A stretch of 64,000 nucleotides of DNA from Oryzias latipes. Its lineage: Eukaryota > Chordata > Actinopteri > Beloniformes > Adrianichthyidae. The stretch spans positions 24,671,855 through 24,735,854 of the forward strand of contig NC_019879.2 of the NCBI RefSeq assembly GCF_002234675.1. Reading direction: 5' to 3'. Below, piece by piece: positions 34,001 through 49,000 of this stretch. Both the position numbers and the translations under genes were made by a program. Positions within the stretch are counted from its first letter, which is position 1, and each line of letters opens with the position of its first letter. The notes beneath the pieces are model-generated. The model was given only the letters and a program-made list of their open reading frames with translations. It ran no database searches and had not been told where the DNA came from.

Positions 34001-37000
34001 CTCCCTGTGCTCCTTCTATTAAGAACACAAGAAGGAGGTAACAATTTCAAGACAAAGAGAAAAAGTTCATTACGGGGTGTCGTATAATGACCTAAGTTCA
34101 GTTCTAAGTTCTAAGTTCAGACAGTATTCCTTATCAGCTCAGGACAGTGTGTCGTAAAACCCCCTCATCCTTGCTGGGATGAGAAGCATATAAACAAACA
34201 AACAACTGTTTTATAAGGTAAAAAGGTCAATCTGAGTTAACATTTAAACAAATACCTTTAACCAATTACATTTTCAACAATGATAATAATAAAACAATTT
34301 CCTTCACAGCCGGACACACGGAGAAAGCACAATGTCATCGCCCCGCCTCCTCGGTGGAAATGCTTTTTCGAGTTGAATATTGCGACAATGTTCGCAAGGT
34401 GGATGTTAAAATGTAAATGCAATCACCTCTTTGCATTTTCATTTTAATTATGACGCAGGATAAGCGGTTTTTAAGTATAAAATGAAAAAGCATTTTGAAG
34501 GATTATTTTTCATTTTAATTTTGAGTCATATGATGCAGTTACATTTTGAAAATTAAAAAGTATTTCTGTTAATCCATTTTATTTTGTCAAATTAGACATC
34601 TCTAAATTTTGCTACACATTTACCAGAGAACCTTTTGAAAATGAAATGTCAAATACTATTTTTATGATCATTTTAATTAAGTGACAGAATAAGCGTTGTT
34701 GAAGTAGAAAATGAAAAAGCATTTTGAAGGATTGCTTTTTCATTTTAATTTTGAGTCAAAAATGCAGCTTCACTTTGAAAATGAAAAAGCATTTCTGCTT
34801 TTGACTTACATATTTAATTATGCTACAGAATCGCTTCCATAACAACCAGGCTACATGGAGAAGATAAAAAATCTTCTCTTGACCTTAAGAAAAACAGTAA
34901 CGGCCATTAATTAAAAAAAAGTTTTAGCCAACCAGCTTACTTCCTAGCCCATTAAACTAGGATTGTCAACCTCAAAGACCTCAATGGCCAGCCTCCTGCT
35001 GGTTTTCCAAAAATCCTGCCTTAACTGCCATTGATTATCTGGATAAGGTGTGTTTAGCCAATAGGAAGCTTCAATGTTGGGTTGGTTGGAAAAAATGTTG
35101 AACGCTGGCCCTGGCCTGGAATCTGACACCCAAAACCTTGTAAACATTTCAAAGGCAGTTTAACCCTTTAACACTGGAGATCTGGTTACATGTGGTAACT
35201 AATCTCTATCCCTCCAGTTCGCTGTGGACATCATGATGATGACCCAGTAAATTGAAATGTTTGAGAGCTCTCCTTATATATAAGGTCTGGTTTGCATATC
35301 GGGATCTAAGAGGTCCACTTAATTTGGTCCAGAACAAGTCCTGAACTTTGCGTTTGGTCTTTACTCAGACTGCCTTTCAATTGGACATTTCTGTTTCGAA
35401 CCTGTTACGTCCTTCTTCAGGGAGGAGGGAGAAAATATGTAACATAAAGAAAAAATGAACAACCGGGCGGGGTTAAAGTTGGCCACGCAGTCGTTTATTC
35501 GGTGACATGCATAAAAACCAAGAAAACTAAAGGAAACTAACCAACAAAACACCAAAGGTGGAATAAATGATGGTATAACTTAAACTCTCAGGCTTTATAG
35601 CAAGATAACTACGACAGAAATGCAAAACACAGAATTACTCAAAATGCAAACAAAGACTACAAGGTTAAATTTACTAAAAGGACAAAACCAGAATCAAACA
35701 GACAAAATAAAGGCTGATGGTTATTCCAGTTTAAGCTGATCCCCGGCTAAATCTGTTATCAGCACGGCTAATGTTGTTAGCACGTATGTATTAACCTAAT
35801 CCTAACCCTTCTTCAGTGTCAGTTCGGCCAAAAAAAGCACTGGCCGCTTTAAAAATCTATAAGCGAACGTGCACTTAGTAATAATCCAAACAATAAAAGC
35901 CCGTTTGGAAGATCATCTCTCTGTGTTGGTCGGAGCTTGGTTTGTTCACATCAGGACTTCTCTTCCTCTATGGATTTATCAGACATATCACTGTCGTACA
36001 TGTCATCGGACCAACGTACAGCCAATCAAATAATGGTCAAATAGTGGAGGATTCTCAAATATATACCAAACCAGAGAGCTCAATACAACTGGCTGAGAGA
36101 TCCATTTAACACAGCAGCACCGGCTGATTTGAGCTATTCTGAGGAGGATCAGTTCAGTGAAATCACGTCAGACTCCACCCTGAGGATGAGGTTTACTGCA
36201 CAGACACTCCCTGAATTCTGCTGGGTGTGGAGGGGGAGCATCTTTGAAAACAAAGAACAGAGCTAGGCTCAATAATGAGCATGACTTAAGTTAAGAGTTG
36301 CAGTAACAAACCTGCAACCTCATTTTGAAAAGATGTGTAGCACAAAGCAGGCACATTGCAGCCATTACACAACTTTTGTTTCTTTTTTGCACATAGTTTC
36401 AATATTATTGTTCTTACAAAGTTAATGATGCTTTATTTAATTTTTCTTTTGTCTCTAGCTGCAACTCCTCCAAAGGGGGAAACAAAAGAAAAAGTTTAAG
36501 GACCACTGACTTAATGTATTTAGCACAGTGTTTTTCAACCTTTTTTGTGCAAAGGTACACTTTATCCTTGGAAAAAAAAAACAACGGCATACCAGCATCC
36601 AAAAATTGAAAACTGAGGAAATCTATAGTCTATATTGATGTACAGTCCGTCCACCATCTCATGTTATATTTTTGTGATAATTGTGGCAGAAAAAGCTGGA
36701 AGTTGCAGATGTTTTTTCTAAAAGATGTAATAAAAGTTAAGTTAATTTTTCATAATAATTTTCAACTAAATTATGTGACAATTTACCCTGGTAGTTGTTT
36801 TTCCCTCCAGTTTATTAACATGTAATTTTATGTAACCTCACAAAAACTAAATATATTCTTTCTAAATAGTGATTTATTTTTTTTACATTTTTTTTCAATG
36901 TTGGTGCAAAGGCAACTATAATTTTTGAATTATTATATGATCACAATATGTTTGATAAATTCTACACAAAAAGAACAACATTCTATCTGTTTATTGCAGC

Positions 37001-40000
37001 TACATAAAAAGTGAACATGTTGAAATGTTATTAGTTTTTCTTTCTAAAAATATCCTATTTCTTTTTAGGTGAATAAATTGTTTAAATTGAATTTAATTGC
37101 GTCTGTTGGCCACTTCACCTTAATCCTGTTTTTAAATGTTGTTATTACTTCTACTAAAGTTTATCTTTTCCTTTATCAAAAGTGACTGAAGTCTGAAAGG
37201 GAATTTGTCCTTCAATCCAGACATTATTAGAAAAGTGTTTCAGTTAGAACAATGACTTGGACCAAACTCTGGGATGTTTGGCTGTTAATAAACACCAACC
37301 CTGAAGGAGAACTAAACTGTTGACCTCTGATTTCATCAAGAAAATTTAAAAACTGTTTGATGTGTGTTCGTTGTGGTTTCAAGACGTTTAACAGGGAGGA
37401 CTCATTGTAGCGCAGAGATGCTGTCACTGTAACCCAATGCATCATGGGAGAGTAGTGCGAAAACTGACGCTGATGCCAGACAGACTCACTTCTCGGATCT
37501 TCATTGCTTCATTGCATACTTTATGAGCCAAGTCAGAACAAGGAAGCGAGGTGGTAACCACTTCTGATTGGTCAGACTGATGACGTATGATTAGGCAGAA
37601 GAAGCATTTTTAACTTTTATGTTAATTTTCACAGCATCTTATTTTAAAATCTCGTGTGTCCAAATAAAAAAAATTACTCATGAAAAATGCTATTTTCTCT
37701 TCATATTTCAACATTTATTCATGAAAACAAAACAATAGTTCAGATACAAATCTTAATGGTAATGAAACCCATTTAAACAGAACTGATACAAAGTCCAAAG
37801 TCCATATCTGCCACCAGAAACCATCAATACGAGACAGAGACACCTCACTGGTTAGAATCTAAATCAATCAGCAGTTTGATGGCAGCTATGTCACGCTAAA
37901 CTAGAACTTATGAGAGCAAATTCAAAGATGGGGTAAAAGCAAGATGACACACAACGCATGTGAAAACATTTGTGTTGCAAACACATAAATATTTTTTGAA
38001 ACCACAAAAAAAAAAAAATAATGACCGGCTGCGGTGGTCATTTTGGTCCAGTTATTTGCTGCAGGGACAAAGCCTATTCAGACTGAGGAAACTCAGAGTG
38101 AACCGGAGCTCAGTCTAATGTGAAAACAACCTGTACCATCTCAAAAGATGGGTCAGAGAATGGTTCCTGGTCCCAGACCAGGGTTGGCTTGGGTGTATTC
38201 AGACTGGACATTTGGTCTGGATTGTCGGGGGAAACAAACTGGTTCACTTTAAGCGAAGCAAATGTGTCCTGTTTTAAGTGTTCCTCACTCAAATCATTAC
38301 ATAAAACACTTTTTGGGGGGTGGGGGGGTATTAGAGGTTAAACCTTCAAATTTTACCCCATAATACTGAGTCAATTTCCCGCGTTTGGGAACCACTTAGT
38401 TGAGACCAACCAAATGGTTCCTCATTTGTGGAGAACCAATGTGGAGAACAAATGTCACACACTCAGGTGGGTGACGACTAATGGGACTTTAACCTAAAAA
38501 AATGTCACATGACCACAGTACATGTTGACATTAAAACATTTCAGGTTGTGTCAAATGGATAAGTTGACCAATTAGTTAATTGTTGTTCTTAAAGTGTTGT
38601 CCTGGTATTCTTTGGACAATCTTTACATAGATGAACTGTTTTCTGTACTTTACAATATTCACAATCACTGATAACATATATTTCACTCTAAATGTTCTGT
38701 TAAGACCTGTATACCTAAAACTTAGGAAAATCATCCACTTTCCTCTAATTACAAGGATAAAAAGGATCTTTTCTATGAAAATCTAGGTTGTGCTCATAGT
38801 CAGTCCTTGGTGAATCACCAATCAGATGTTCAATCATCTGCTTAAACCCTTGAGTTTTCAGTTCTGTGCTATGAAGTCTTCAGGTTTGTTATTAAATTGG
38901 CCAGAGGGAAGGAAATGTGATCATTTCAGAGCAGCTGGTGGTTTGTGCTTTTCAGTCTGGAAAAGGTCACGAAACCATTTGTTGAGATATTGTTCTCAAG
39001 TGAAGAAAATTGAAGATTTTTGACAGTTTTTTCCAAAGAATCCTAGAACTGAGACCTGTTGGACTCCGTAGCTAACTCAAGTGCAATGAGAGGACCGTCA
39101 ATTTACATTACAAAACTGGTACCTGTCGTATGAATAGGATTCAAACCATTGGAGGGCACATCCTCTGATCTCTATGTCATGATCTAATCTTTGGAGTAAA
39201 ATACTGTGGTCGATAGTGTCAAAGGCTGCACTGAGGTCTAACAGGACCAGAATAGAGAGTAGTCCCTTTTGAGGCCAGTAATAAGTCATTAGAGACTCTG
39301 ACTAGTGTAGTTTCAGTGATGTGGTGAGGTCTGAAATAGGGGTGTAAGAAAAAATCGATTTGGCAATATATCGCAATACGTCATTTGGCAATACTTGTAT
39401 CGATTCAAAATGCTGCCAGATCGATATTTATTTAATTATTTCTGAGCGTCCTGTCTGACTCTTGTTGTCCACTTCACCCTCCGACCGCTAGTTGGCAGCA
39501 GAGCACACGGAGCCTCTTTGAGCAGCTCTCTCTCTCTCTACTCTGCACAGGAAAACAGGCAGACTGCAGCAAGAGGCAGCTTTTTTTCTGTTGTCAAGAG
39601 ACATGAACTATTTAGTTTTTTACTTGGAATGGATACCAAACAAAAACTCTGAGCCATGTTGCTGCCAGTAAGATATGAAAACGTGGATTGCAGTGCTTTT
39701 TAGCGGCTCAGATAAATAAGATAGACAATGAAGCACAGCAGCAGCTTATAAGCTAATGCGCTTAGCTAACATGCTAGCAAAGCGGGCTAAAGTTCTGCAG
39801 AACCTCAAAGCAATGGATTCTAGTTTAGGGACCTGATGGATCAGAGGGATGTGTACAATGCTCTGAAAAAGGCTGACATTGTGGGGATCAGCGCTACCAG
39901 TTTACTTCCGCGTGTGAGAAGCGTGGCCGCAAAGGTGCAACAGAGCAGATATGTGAACAATATGTGTGTCCCCCACCCTTTATTTTTAAAGCACCACTCA

Positions 40001-43000
40001 GGCTCCTGAACTGTTTAAAAGCACTAGAGAAGTTACATTAATGCTGAAAATAAACAGCATTTTATTTCCCCAATAGAAACTTATTGGTTAAGGCTCATTC
40101 ATTCTTTGTTTTTTCTTACACTTAAAAAAAAATATATATATATATTTTAAATCAGACAATGTTGATTGTTCCCTTTCTATTATTTAACTTACCAAAATAA
40201 AAGCACTATGAATTTGCTTTGGTAAACGCAACTTATATATGAGATACAATTGCAGTGCTCAACATTGTGATCATTAAACCGAATTTGACCATTTTATTAC
40301 AGTGGAAGACATTAAAATTCAGGTTGAGTTTTTTCAAAGTCATATTTAAAAAAACACAAAACATTTTTCGGTAGGGCGCGTATCGGGATACGTATCGTAT
40401 CGCCAGACTCTTGCCAATACACACCCCTAGTCTGAACCCTAAATGAAAATCTTCATAATGGCTATTGTCCTGTAGGTGGCGATAAAGCTGCTTAACTAAA
40501 ACTCTTTCTAGGAGTTTTGAAATAAAGGGGTGATTTGAAAGAGGTCTATGGTTGGCAGATTGCCAGGATCTAAACTTTGTTTTTTCAGCAGAGGTTTTAC
40601 AACTGCATATTTAAAAGACTGTGGCACCTGTTTCTAGAGAGGTACTTATATATAGTTAATATTAATTTATTTATTATGGTGAAGTGTCTTTAAAAGACAG
40701 TGGGGATTCGGGTTGGGCGATGTCCCTTAAATTGGCCGTTGACGATGTTTGCTGTCAACCATCGGGATGGACGATGATATCGTCGTGGGGGGGGGGCTAT
40801 TTTTAATTTTTCTGTCTTATATAATTGCTATTCATTATTTTACTTTATTACCTTATTTATTTTATTTCCCAAATAATGACTCATCCGCGATGTTTCAGTA
40901 TAAACTGAGGGAAGTGACTTTAACAAAAAAAAGTAACAAACAAAATAGAAAAGAAGTGGTCCGCTCCCGCACTTAACTAGTCAAGTGGACTGGCGGAGCG
41001 CGGATTTACAGCTTTGTGTTTGAGGGGAAGGGGGGGGGGTGCTTTGTTACATGAGCGGTATGTGTGGGAGATTTAGGACTGCGATCCGTCCCGCAGCTCT
41101 AGGGGAACTAGAGAAGCTACCAAACTCAGAACCGGGTCTAAAAGTGTGTGTCTGAGCACAGCTCGGATCGTCAGCGCACACACACAGCGGCGGTGTGAGC
41201 TTCAAAGCAGAAATGTCGCTCAGTCCTTAGAAAACGTTCAAACAATCACGTGGATTGTGTTTCGAGTCGCGTCCCGACAAAATAAAGGCTGATGTTATTC
41301 CCACATGTTTACGTGCAGCCAGGATGCAGATAGCAGCACCACCCAAAGCTAATGTTGTTAGCCCGTGTTAGCATACTGCTAATTGTGGCTTCTTTCCGGC
41401 TCCGCTCTTCAACAGAAAAAGCGCTGGCCACACGGATTAAAATTAAAACAGGCGAACAGGTGATTCATAATAATCGTAACATTATTAAAAGCACGTTTAG
41501 AAGATCGTCTCGTATATTACGAAGCTGACATGTCAATGTATATAGCCGCTCGGCGGAAGTCATATCCTCAGTCATTCCGGTTTTTCAAACCCTACTGTGC
41601 ATGAGCGAATGATTTAGTCCGACCGAAAGTGTGAACGTTTGTTATATTCTGAAAACATTTTTCTGGGACCATGTACACGGTTGGATTCTAATCCGACCAT
41701 TGATCCGATCAAGATATTTTGCACATGTAACCGCGGCTTAAGGTGTCTACTCGCAGCGTGGCATCATGATGGTGTCTCTCCATCGGGATGTCAGTCACCC
41801 ATCACGATGGACGATGGTATCGTCCATCGGCACAACCCTAGTGGGGATTGGGTCTAAGAGCCAAGTTGAGGTTTTGGCGGACGTAATAACTGATGTTCAT
41901 ATATCAGAATACATCTGTGAAAGAAAAAGTCTGGAGCCAGATTTGTGAGATTTGAACCATTTCGCACAAAACCTCTTCCAACTGTGAGTACATGGGCTAG
42001 TATCAGTTAGCAACAGTCCAGTGTGAACACTATATGTTAAAAGTGCATTCAAGAACCTGCGTTCAGCGCGTTCCTGAATGCACCACACACGCTCGTTGTG
42101 TACGTAGCAATAATGTTTCTCCTTTTTGCTCCTACAGGAGCTGCCACGCAGAGGAGGAGCCAGAAGCCTCAGATGATGAACAACCATCATATCGCAAAAC
42201 CTACAAAGAACAGTGAGATGGGTTTCATTTTCAGGAAGGAAATATGAAAAAATACTTGCATGAATTTTGAATGATTTTTGAATGAACAACTTAATTTATT
42301 ACAGGGAGAGGGAGGACAAGATGAAAAAAGAGAAAATACAGCAGGTACATCATCTGCTACTGTGAAGCAGTTTTATTTAATTCTGTCATTTAAATGTTTT
42401 ACTGCTAAAATTAATATTCAATTCTTTAAATATTTTGAAATGTTTTCTTCTGTAAGGCTCGACAAATTCTTGAACAGCAGGAGAAAAAACGTTTTGCTGC
42501 GATCGCGGCACAAAACAAAGCTCTCAAAAAGCAACATGACAAGCTGAGACGACAGCTGCATGAAATGGTACATCTGCTTCATTGCTGAAATGCGACTTCT
42601 GCATGTGGTTTCAATGTACAGTTATATAGGATAATTAGATCTGGTGGAAACAAGAACCATTGGCTGCAAAGTTTGGGGTGAGTGTAGCAAGACAACAGAG
42701 GGTGGAGGTATGGAAGAGTTTAGCAGAGGTGGCTTCTTGTTTGCTGTGGTGATGGAGAGACTAACAAATGAGGTTAAACAGGACAATGATGTTTGCAGAT
42801 GACACTGTGATCTGTTGTGGGAGCAGGGGGAGGAAATCTAGAGAGGTGAAGCTTTGGGAAGAAGAAGAAATAAGGTCAGCTGCAAGAAGACAGCGTATCT
42901 GTGTGTAAAGGAACGCATCTTAAGTGGAATAATGAGGAGCAGAGAGGTAGATGGTGGAGAACTTTAAGTTTGGCAAGAATGAGAAGAAAAGCATAGAAGA

Positions 43001-46000
43001 CTGGTGAGAGCGGCAATGTAGTTGGTGATTTAGAGATAGGAAGCTTAGCTGGAGGCAGCAGAGCTGAAGATGTTGAGGTTCTCTTTGAGAATGACGAGGA
43101 TGGATAAGATCAGGAATGAATCCATCAGAGAAACGGGTCGTGTTTAATGTTTTGAAGATAAATGCAGGGAAGCAGACTGAGATGTTTGGACACGTTCAGA
43201 GAAAGAGCACGATGATGTTGGTAAAAGGATGCAGAGGTTGATCAATCAATCAATTTATTATTTGTATAGCACTTTTTAAGCAGAAGCAACCAAAGTGCTT
43301 CTGCTTAAAAAGTTAAAATCACATAAAATCAGAGACAATATGATACAATATGATACAATAAAGAATGAATAAAAGCAATAAAACAATAAAACAGTAAAAG
43401 AATAAAATTAACAAGCTGACCCACTAAATCCGCTCATTGGAGTTAAAAGCCTGACTAAAAAGATGAGTTTTTAAAAGTGACTTAAAATCACCGACGGTTC
43501 TGGCTGACCTCACAGGGAAGGGGAGAGCATTCCAGAGTTTAGGACCTGCAACTGAAAAGGCTCTGTCTCCCCGAGTCACAAGCCGAGTCCTGGGAACCAT
43601 TAAAAGCATTTGATCTTCAGATCTTAGGACTCAACATGGACGGTACACATGTAACAGCTCAGAAAGATACAGTGGTGCCAGACCATTCAAACATTTAAAA
43701 ACCAAAAGTAAAATCTTAAAAGTGATCCTAAAAGACACAGGCAGCCAGTGAAGAGAGCATAAAAGTGGAGTGATATGCTCACACCGTCTGGTCCCCGTTA
43801 GCAGATGGGCCGCCGAATTCTGAACCAGCTGGAGACGGCGGAGCAGAGAATGGTCAATACCACTGTAGAGAGAGTTACAGTAGTCCAGTCTGGAGAGGAT
43901 TAAAGCATGAATCACTTGTTCCACAGCATGAGGAGGTAGATATGGCTTAACTTTGCTTATTAGCCTCAAGTGATAAAAACTAGACTGGACAACTGCACAG
44001 GTTGATGCTAAGAGACCCAGAAGAAGACCAAGGACGAGGATTATGGATGTAGTGATGGACGTTAGGGTAGTTGGTGTGAGTGAGGAGAAGACAGAGGGGA
44101 GGATTCTCTGGCGCCCCCTAAAGGAAGCCAAGAACAAAGAAGTCACAGAAAACCACAGTTATGTTATAGTCAATTCCAGGTTTGAACTTTTTATAGAAAG
44201 AAATTAGTTCTTGTCATTTTTCTCGCAACCTTTTTTTCTGTGCACGTACTTCTATAAAAGCCTTCTATTATTGAATGTAAGTCATGAAAGAGTTTAGACA
44301 TTTAAAGCAAAAAAAGAAGTTTCAGAGTAAATAAAGGAAAATAAAGCTTTGGTTTTTACAAATATGGTGTACGTAGCAAGGGAGAGGGAACAATTTGCCC
44401 AGGTGAATTTCTCTAGCAGTCACATTTATTAAAAAAATGTTCATAAAATTTAGTCTACAATAACTAAAATTCTTGTTTTAACCTTTTGTTTTGCAGCTTA
44501 GGATTTCACCTACCTCTAAAGCAGTGCTTCTCAATTATTTTTGCCAGGCCCCCCCTAGGAAAAAGAAACACTTTTGCGCCCCCCCCCCCCCCCCCACACA
44601 CACACACATACACACACTCACACACGCGGTGACAATATATTAGGTTAGTATCTATGAAAATTTTGTAAGTATACCAAAAATGGTATCTTTTCACATTTAC
44701 AAAAGAAATAATCAATATAAACCCACTTTCAACAAATATTATATCTTATCTTTATTTTGCCACAGAAACCCTGTTCTAGTCTAAAACAGAAAAGAAGCTT
44801 AAAGTGCTTGAAATTAAAAAATCTGTCAGTCCTTATTTAAACTAGAAGCATTTTGACCAACTGAACCGTTTGATGCTGAGAAAAATAATTCAATCAATAA
44901 ATAATATTAAATGTAAATTCATCTGAAACTTTATTACAGCTGTTACAAACTCTGTGATATAACAGATAATAGGAAATCAATAGTGGAGCAGATTTTTTTT
45001 CCAAGCACTGCCACCTCTCCCCGTAAAAATTGCACGTATTACCTGTGCCTAAAACCGCTACTACTGCTCACCAACCCCCCCTGGCATCGCATCTCCCGCG
45101 CCCTGCACGCCCCACTATTTGAGAAGCACTGCTCTAGAGTAAAAAATATATTTTTTATGTCCAATAATAATTAATAATCAATGATTATGTCCAATAATAG
45201 GATTTTATAAATTGAAAAGAACATAAAAAAAATGTGCTTAAAACAGTTTCTATCGATTTGTATGGAAATGTTCTTCATCTTAAAATGTAATCTCACAGCA
45301 TGCATAATGGAAAGCTACATAAATATTAAAGATCTGGTTTTGTGATTTAAAACCAAGAATCATATTTAAAACTGTTGTCATTCGAGGTTATGGCAATATT
45401 AAATGAAATAGTAAAGAAAAATAACAATAAAATAATAGGAAAGAAAAAAATAACAAAGGAAAACCCTGTAAATGTTTCTCTCCAGGCTGAGGTACAGCTT
45501 GAGATGACACACAGGTGTGGATGTACAGGCTGGCAGCTCTCAGATGCATCTCTTTGGTTGGGTTTACTGCTTACATTTATGACCAAACATGTTTAAGATA
45601 ATCAATAGTTCACAGGGACTCTGTCTCTTGTGCAGTCTCCTTCTACCTCCTCAAACGTGGGCAGCAGCTCCCTCCTGGAAGGTGCTGTGAGGGCTGTGAC
45701 CCCTCCCCTCAGAACTGCTACTATTTCACAAGCGGGTAAGGAAAGCGATCCTCGTTCAATCCTTTTTTATTTTAAATAATTTTAATTTTTTTTTCTTTGT
45801 GCAGCGGTGAGTCCTTCCATGAACGACGGACTTCCAGTGGTCACTGTTGTGTCTTTGGTGTCTCCCAACCTCCCTGCTCTGTGAGTGACTCTTTTCCCTC
45901 TGATGTGATCATGCAGAACATATCTGGATTCCATCTACTGTTTTTGCCCTGTTGGTGCCAGTATTTTGTCCTCCTCTGGGATTATGAAATCCAGTTTTAT

Positions 46001-49000
46001 GCAGTTATATCCATAGATTATTTTTTCTTTTTTGCTCAGACCCTTGTTGCATCCGAATTTTTTCACCACTCACTACTTAGAGCACTAAACATGGGGCTCC
46101 TAATTTTTTCTGGAAAAAAAACAATTGTCCATCAATGCTCACTAGATTGGCAAATATAGACCACAATGCATTGCGTTTGGATTATTTACTATTTGAAAAT
46201 AAAAAATTTTTTATAAATCATTTAACTTTCAATCATCAGGATACAGCGTATTTGTCGTCTTAAAATGTTCATATTTACCCATCATTAAATGGGTGACCTT
46301 AAGCTCAACGTAATTCTGCGTTCACACCAAATGTAATTGACAAACTTGTGTCTGCTGCCTGTTTTCCGATGCTCTTCATATTCGCTGCTCAATACTTCTC
46401 CATAAATGTGTTCATAAACCTGATGCTCCAGTTGCGAGTGGGAGGAGCTACTGTCAAGTTTTTAGCCTCATTGCTACATTTACTTTATATCTTATTTCCA
46501 ATACCCAGAAGACCCAGATGATGTTGAGAGTTCAGGTTTATTTATTTTAAAGAACTCTTCAAAAGTATTGATAAGCACATCTGTCACACATGTCTGAGCT
46601 CATGAGGCCCTTTCATGAGGAATTTTTTTTCCCCCAGCGAGGTTCTCTATCTACTGCAGGAGCTGCATCTGAATGACGTCACTTTCAGCAGAACTTCGAT
46701 GTTTCTGTATCGAATTACATAAATGCCAAAAATAGAAAGGGCGTAAAGACAACTAAGCGGGCGTATTTAGAAACTGAGTGAGTGAAACTTACAACTGTGA
46801 TGGCGCAATTCTAACCAAGCGACCCCGTATTTTACAACTGAACGGCTGAAATCCTAACTGAGCAGTGATCCCGCTCGGTCAGTTCTCTTTTGCGCCCTCA
46901 CCTGGATTTACGCTCAGTGTTAAGGGGGCGTTTTTGTCACTTGGGGGCGGTATTCAGGGGTGTGTTTGTCACTTAGGGGCAGGAACATTTCTGGTTGATC
47001 TGATTGGCTGAAATTTGCATGTCAAGCAGCGGGGCGGGACTTTCATTTTGGGGCTTTAATAGAAAAGGAACGGTGGCTGTAACGTGGAGTAAAAGCATTA
47101 AAAGGGTAACAAATGCAGTGAATTTCACATGAGAAAAACTTACACCACAAATAAACCAGCTGCACTTTCTTACCTTAGTTTTGGGTCGTTGGTTAATGTT
47201 TTAATCCACGTTACATCCGCGTTTTTTTTCTATGATTGCCTCTAACAGGGGGGGGGGGGGGGGGCACAAACAAGTTTGACACAAAGAGCTGACATCTCTA
47301 ACTGTGAAAGTCAAAGAGCCACAACACACACTGACCTGCCAGACAAACACACAATTAAAGCCATATTATGTGCCATAACCCCCTCCTATCATTACAACAG
47401 CGCCGTTTCAGTTTTGAGTGTTTTTTTCTGTGTTTAACGTTAACACACATACCGGTGAAACGTGCACGCTGGTGTGTGTTTAAAAAAGGCAGCGAGCGCA
47501 AAACTGAGTTGGTTGTGATTTATTTTTTCAGTCATCATTCAGCATTTATAATCCATCAAAGTCCTCATCTTCTGTATCTGGAACAGCTGGACTACATCTC
47601 TATCAAACACGCCAGCTTCCCTTTCCTCATCATCAGAGTCCGTCTCTTTGCTATGCGGCTCCAAAGAACAGTGACAGCAGACACCTCAGGCCAAGTTTAA
47701 GTCCTGCAGTCCCAAAGTGTGGCGTAACTCGCCCGTTGCTGCGTCCCGGTAAGAGGGCAGGATGGACGAACTACCCCTGGCTGCAGCCTGCAGAATGGGT
47801 CATCATAGTGGAATGCTTTGATTGCAGAGGAATGTGAACACGCTGTGGAATGTTAGCCCCGCCCATGCTGAGGCCGTCTTCTTCTTTGGTGGTTTTACAA
47901 GTTTCCATGTGCAATATTGCCACCTACGGGTTTTTAAGGAGTTTTTCCTTACTGTGAAGGGGGGGTCTAAGGGCAGGAATATCAGTTTAGCTTAGTCTTT
48001 TTTGTTAAAGTTTAGTATTATCCTAATGCATTCTTTGTATTCATGATCCCTTTTTCATTGTATGTGCTAAAATAAAATAAAAATATTTAATTGAATTAGG
48101 GAATTTCTACCATGATTCCTGCCTTCTTATGCCTTTTACAAGTTTCCATGTGCATGCATTAGGGAGTTAATAAATTCTGTCTGGCCTCACAGACTCAAAA
48201 AAATAACTCATTGGATGAACTCAATTTAATTGTTTTGTCAGGATTTACATCCAATAAATATGAGTAACCCCACCTCAAAGAAAATTCTTCCATGTAACGA
48301 AATATAATCGAGTTAGTCGAACTAAATTTTATCAAGAAAGGCAAAGGAAAAAAAAACAAGCATCAGCGGTCTAATGCTAGATTCGAACTCAGAACCTCTG
48401 AGTTACTAACCCGCTAACTAAGCCACTGAGCTATCACCCGGTGATGAAGCAAGGCCGCCGGTATAATTAAATAGATTCCTTAATTCTATAAATGGGGCTC
48501 TTCGTGTATCGTCTTATTGAGAGAAGCCGAGTTGAAACGATTTCATGCCACAGTTTCGTTTTTTACGTGGAAAAAACGAACTAAAGTTTTCACTTTTGAA
48601 AAGTCGAAGGATTTGAAGGACTAATAGTCATACAGGCATTACATTAGACGAAGGAGTTGAACATTTTAATAGTTCAATGGTTAAAATAGGTGAAAAATTG
48701 TAGCCGTGAGACGACAAAAAGAATAAAGAGAAACAGGAAAACAGCATTCAACAGCATGCCCCTTACTTGAACTCAATTATTTTGGATTACTGGAGTTATA
48801 GGGGAAACTATTAATACATTTTGTGTTAGGTCAATTAAATGTAGATACAATCTTTTAAAATAAATATTTTTAAATAAAACAAACAGAATTTTATTGTGTT
48901 ACATGAAAGAGGGGCTTGAATCATTTTTTTGAGTGATACATAAAAAAAATTGCACCATTCAAATTTTCCTCCCCTCTGTTCTCTTCCTTCCTCAAACAAT

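Noticed and set aside
47368..47700. 110-aa plus-strand frame
   Set aside because: It lies inside the fold-back element and has no recognisable motif. Probably chance.
48365..48457. Possible functional tRNA gene
   Set aside because: A-box and B-box-like motifs are present, but the arms and acceptor stem do not pair convincingly, and it lies inside a repeat. Treated as a SINE head.
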